40,026 bases of DNA, taken from positions 1 through 40,026 of the IMG/VR virus record IMGVR_UViG_3300028883_000083, one strand, 5' to 3'. Under the pieces are notes generated by a model, which did no database searches, was not told the origin of the DNA, and saw nothing but the letters and a program-made list of their open reading frames with translations. This DNA comes from a virus. Below, in pieces: positions 38,320-40,026 of the stretch (position 1 is the stretch's first letter; each line of letters opens with the position of its first letter). Position numbers and translations under genes: made by a program.

Positions 38320-38503
38320 CGTCTCCTCCTTCATCGTGTAAGCTCCTGCGTAAGCGAGCCTCCATCTGACACAGAAGGCAGGGCCCACCCGTGTTCGGCT
38401 CTGCTGTCATGTTGCCACAGGTCTTACAACGGGTGGGCCTGCGCCCTGCTGCCCGGAGTTCCCGCTGTAGTTGCCTGATGGTGGCTGCCGCGAACTTTAT
38501 CAT
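38219..38503 (-). CDS. Zn-ribbon protein (94 aa)
   Basis: ATG at 38501-38503 overlaps the nuclease stop as ATGA. CKTCGNMTAEP and CLLCQ supply a zinc ribbon after a short helix (FAAATIRQLQRELRA). The 3' third overlaps the next gene and is low-complexity and basic, which weakens the case for the C-terminal end. Coupled translation and the four-Cys motif still favour a real protein. Confidence 0.5.
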   Translation of the reverse strand: MIKFAAATIRQLQRELRAAGRRPTRCKTCGNMTAEPNTGGPCLLCQMEARLRRSLHDEGGDDEEGSSGTNRGAARPYARRTGPLSILCRAAEPF

Positions 38504-39351
38504 CGCCCGGTGTACCCCGGACACATCTTGTGGTAACCGCAATACTTCCGTGTACACACCCAGTGGTCAGGGTTGGCGTATGCGGCCCGGATTTTCCCCT
38601 CCCTTATTGACTCAACCGTCTCCATCATGAGGCGTATCCGCTCTAAGAGGCGGTCGACCATCACTTTCTGGAATCTCACCTTGACCGTCCGCACTCCGAC
38701 CGCCCCCCACTCCTGCTTGGCCTTCGACCACCGGGGCTTGACTAACACATCATTGTACATGTACGATGGATAGCGCTTCAGGTTCACCTTCATTCCGAGC
38801 GAGTAATGTGCGTTCTGCAGGTTGTTGGCATAGTCGGCTGCCGGCCATGAGCTGGCTGTCTTGGTGTCGCGCAGAACGTTCTTCTCGCGGATGTCCAGAC
38901 GCCCCCCCAGGTCGAAGGACTCCTTCGGGAGCAGGACTGTGAACTCCTCCTCCACAGCCAGGGGATTGAGGGTCGGGGCCACCTTGTCGTAGTGAGCAGC
39001 CGCACACAGTACTGAAACGTCTATCAGGTTGCCCTTGGTGACTGCCTGGTTTGCGGCCTCCTCTTCGGTCAGCAGCACTTCCCCCGCTGCCCACCGGGCG
39101 TTCGCCGCATCGCGGGCCACGTCCAGGGCCTCGTCCGGGAGCAGGGGCACCCCATCGTTCGCTATCTTGTGCTTGAGGTTCTCGTCGATGCTGGCGTGAG
39201 TGGCAGTGCCTATGAGGGCGGCCACCCCCGGTGGGATTATGATGTTGTCGGCGCCGATTCCATATGTCTTCCCATAACGGAACTGGAACTGCCGCTGGCA
39301 CCTGTGAAACATCCCAAGGTGGGACTGGTGCACTTCTGGTCTATCTGACAT
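38500..39351 (-). CDS. PD-(D/E)XK exonuclease with Fe-S cluster (Cas4/RecB-like)
   Basis: A 283-residue nuclease, ATG at 39349-39351 after GGAGGAG. H52 (GTATHASI), Asp153 (LGGRLDI), Asp162 and Lys164 (RDTKT) form the PD-(D/E)XK active site, and QNAHY at 179-183 is the QxxxY motif. Cys18 (FHRCQRQF) with Cys266, Cys271 and Cys277 (WVCTRKYCGYHKMC) matches the four-cysteine Fe-S cluster of Cas4 and AddB. It should resect DNA ends for the annealing protein at 37203. It overlaps the HMUDK-like gene by 11 bases. Confidence 0.85.
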   Translation of the reverse strand: MSDRPEVHQSHLGMFHRCQRQFQFRYGKTYGIGADNIIIPPGVAALIGTATHASIDENLKHKIANDGVPLLPDEALDVARDAANARWAAGEVLLTEEEAANQAVTKGNLIDVSVLCAAAHYDKVAPTLNPLAVEEEFTVLLPKESFDLGGRLDIREKNVLRDTKTASSWPAADYANNLQNAHYSLGMKVNLKRYPSYMYNDVLVKPRWSKAKQEWGAVGVRTVKVRFQKVMVDRLLERIRLMMETVESIREGKIRAAYANPDHWVCTRKYCGYHKMCPGYTGR

Positions 39352-40026
39352 GCTTTCTCCTCCTGCGGCGTCCACGGACAAGTCCGCGAGCCACGTTGTA
39401 TTTGTGGAACTCACACAGTGCGAACTCCACATTATTCATGCTCAGGGTGAGCGGTGCGTGCTGGCGGCGTGGGTAGGCGAGCTCAGGCCACGCAACGCCA
39501 GCATATCTGTGCGCCATCTGGTCGAGGAAGCCTTCCTCAAACTGCTCGTCGTAAAGCCTTAGGAAGAATCGGTCGGGGAGCAATCGCCCCCTCTTCCTAA
39601 GGTCGCTCACCCCCGCTATCGCTCCGGGGCCGAGGATGTAGAATGAGTCGTCGTGTATGCGGTGCCCCCAGAACGCAAGGTACGCCAAGTCGAGGACGAC
39701 CTGGTATGCAAGGAACTCGCCGACCTTCGGCAGCCCCGCCCCCTTGGAGAGGTAGTGGACTGCCTCGTGCCCGGTGGAGCAGCCACTCAGGACTCGCACC
39801 CAGTGCTTTGCTGTCTTGGCTGCCTGAGCCAGCGCCAGACAAGTCTGCACGACGCCCGACTCTGGCCGGTAGGAACTGTCCACCGCCACTGGGCAAATGC
39901 GGTACGCCCCTCGGAAAATCCTCTCGCCGAGCTCCTGTCGCTGCAATAGCTGGTCAGCTAAAGCCTTCCAGGAGAACTTCACCAGGTCGAGCCCGTTGGG
40001 CCACCACTCCTCGACAACCTGGGGCC
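39341..40026 (-). CDS. HMUDK-helical / thymine pyrophosphorylase family protein, C-terminal part
   Basis: Continuation of the gene at 1-390; full length 311 residues on the circle. The C-terminal landmarks of the family are clear: KVGEFLAYQVVLDLAYL at 184-200, ILGPGAIAGV at 214-223, and NVEFALCEFHKYNV at 282-295, matching the GxGxFxAYQ..DL, GPGA..G and ExxLCEF.KY blocks of the 5-hmdU DNA kinase helical domain. It ends in a very basic run (RGRRRRRKHVR), suggesting DNA contact. Residue 126 is His in the left repeat and Arg in the right. The enzyme may transfer or process a group on 5-hydroxymethyl-dU in phage DNA. Confidence 0.82.
   Translation of the reverse strand, partial: PQVVEEWWPNGLDLVKFSWKALADQLLQRQELGERIFRGAYRICPVAVDSSYRPESGVVQTCLALAQAAKTAKHWVRVLSGCSTGHEAVHYLSKGAGLPKVGEFLAYQVVLDLAYLAFWGHRIHDDSFYILGPGAIAGVSDLRKRGRLLPDRFFLRLYDEQFEEGFLDQMAHRYAGVAWPELAYPRRQHAPLTLSMNNVEFALCEFHKYNVARGLVRGRRRRRKHVR
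39887..40026. repeat. Terminal direct repeat, right copy
   Basis: Same 140 bases as positions 1-140, with C at 39900 instead of T at 14. The 126 bases after the mismatch are perfect. Confidence 0.95.

Noticed and set aside
1-40026. tRNA, rRNA or lysogeny genes
   Set aside because: I saw no cloverleaf sequence with a plausible TΨC arm, no integrase or serine recombinase motif, and no divergent repressor pair. Weak tRNAs could still be missed by eye.

Overview
The window is a complete or near-complete genome of a tailed, siphovirus-like bacteriophage. The last 140 bases (39887-40026) repeat the first 140 with one mismatch, so the contig closes into a circle of about 39.9 kb. The DNA is GC-rich, and every gene I can support lies on the minus strand; the conventional map is the reverse complement. 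I see no integrase, recognisable lysogeny repressor, tRNA, DNA polymerase or primase. This suggests a probably lytic phage that uses the host replisome. The host cannot be named from the sequence.

Read in the direction of transcription (right to left): 39351-34274 is a recombination and replication module. It holds a Cas4/RecB-like nuclease, a putative single-strand annealing protein, a wHTH protein, a replication initiator that carries tandem 11-bp iterons beside AT-rich DNA (a candidate origin), a DnaC-like loader and a MazG-like pyrophosphohydrolase. From 33727 to 29580 lie a thymidylate-synthase-like (probable hydroxymethylase) gene, RNase H, a class I methyltransferase and a GT-B glycosyltransferase. 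After a promoter-like intergenic region, 29188-25517 is a run of small unknown genes ending in a TAGT-like GT-A glycosyltransferase. From 25354 to 3085 comes the virion module: small terminase, a repeat-bearing spacer or gene, large terminase, portal, protease, HK97 capsid, connectors, tail tube, tape measure, tail tip, holin and endolysin. After a second intergenic region with the same promoter-like motif, 2722-465 is another small-gene operon. It is followed by a terminator and by a gene that crosses the contig ends and encodes a 5-hmdU-kinase-helical / thymine-pyrophosphorylase family protein.

The most interesting reading is a thymine hypermodification system. A TS-like enzyme could make a 5-hydroxymethylpyrimidine nucleotide, the HMUDK-helical protein could act on it in DNA, and up to two glycosyltransferases and a methyltransferase could decorate it. 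The combination lacks the usual P-loop kinase and any TET oxygenase. The genome also almost completely lacks GATC: reading by eye I found a single site, where composition predicts more than a hundred.

Other notable structure: a diverged 189-bp duplication between the terminase genes, a 14-copy ATGHV repeat protein in the tail module, a glycosyltransferase inside the capsid operon, and three proteins with histone-H1-like Lys/Pro/Ala tails. Functions rest on motif recognition by eye; no database search was possible.
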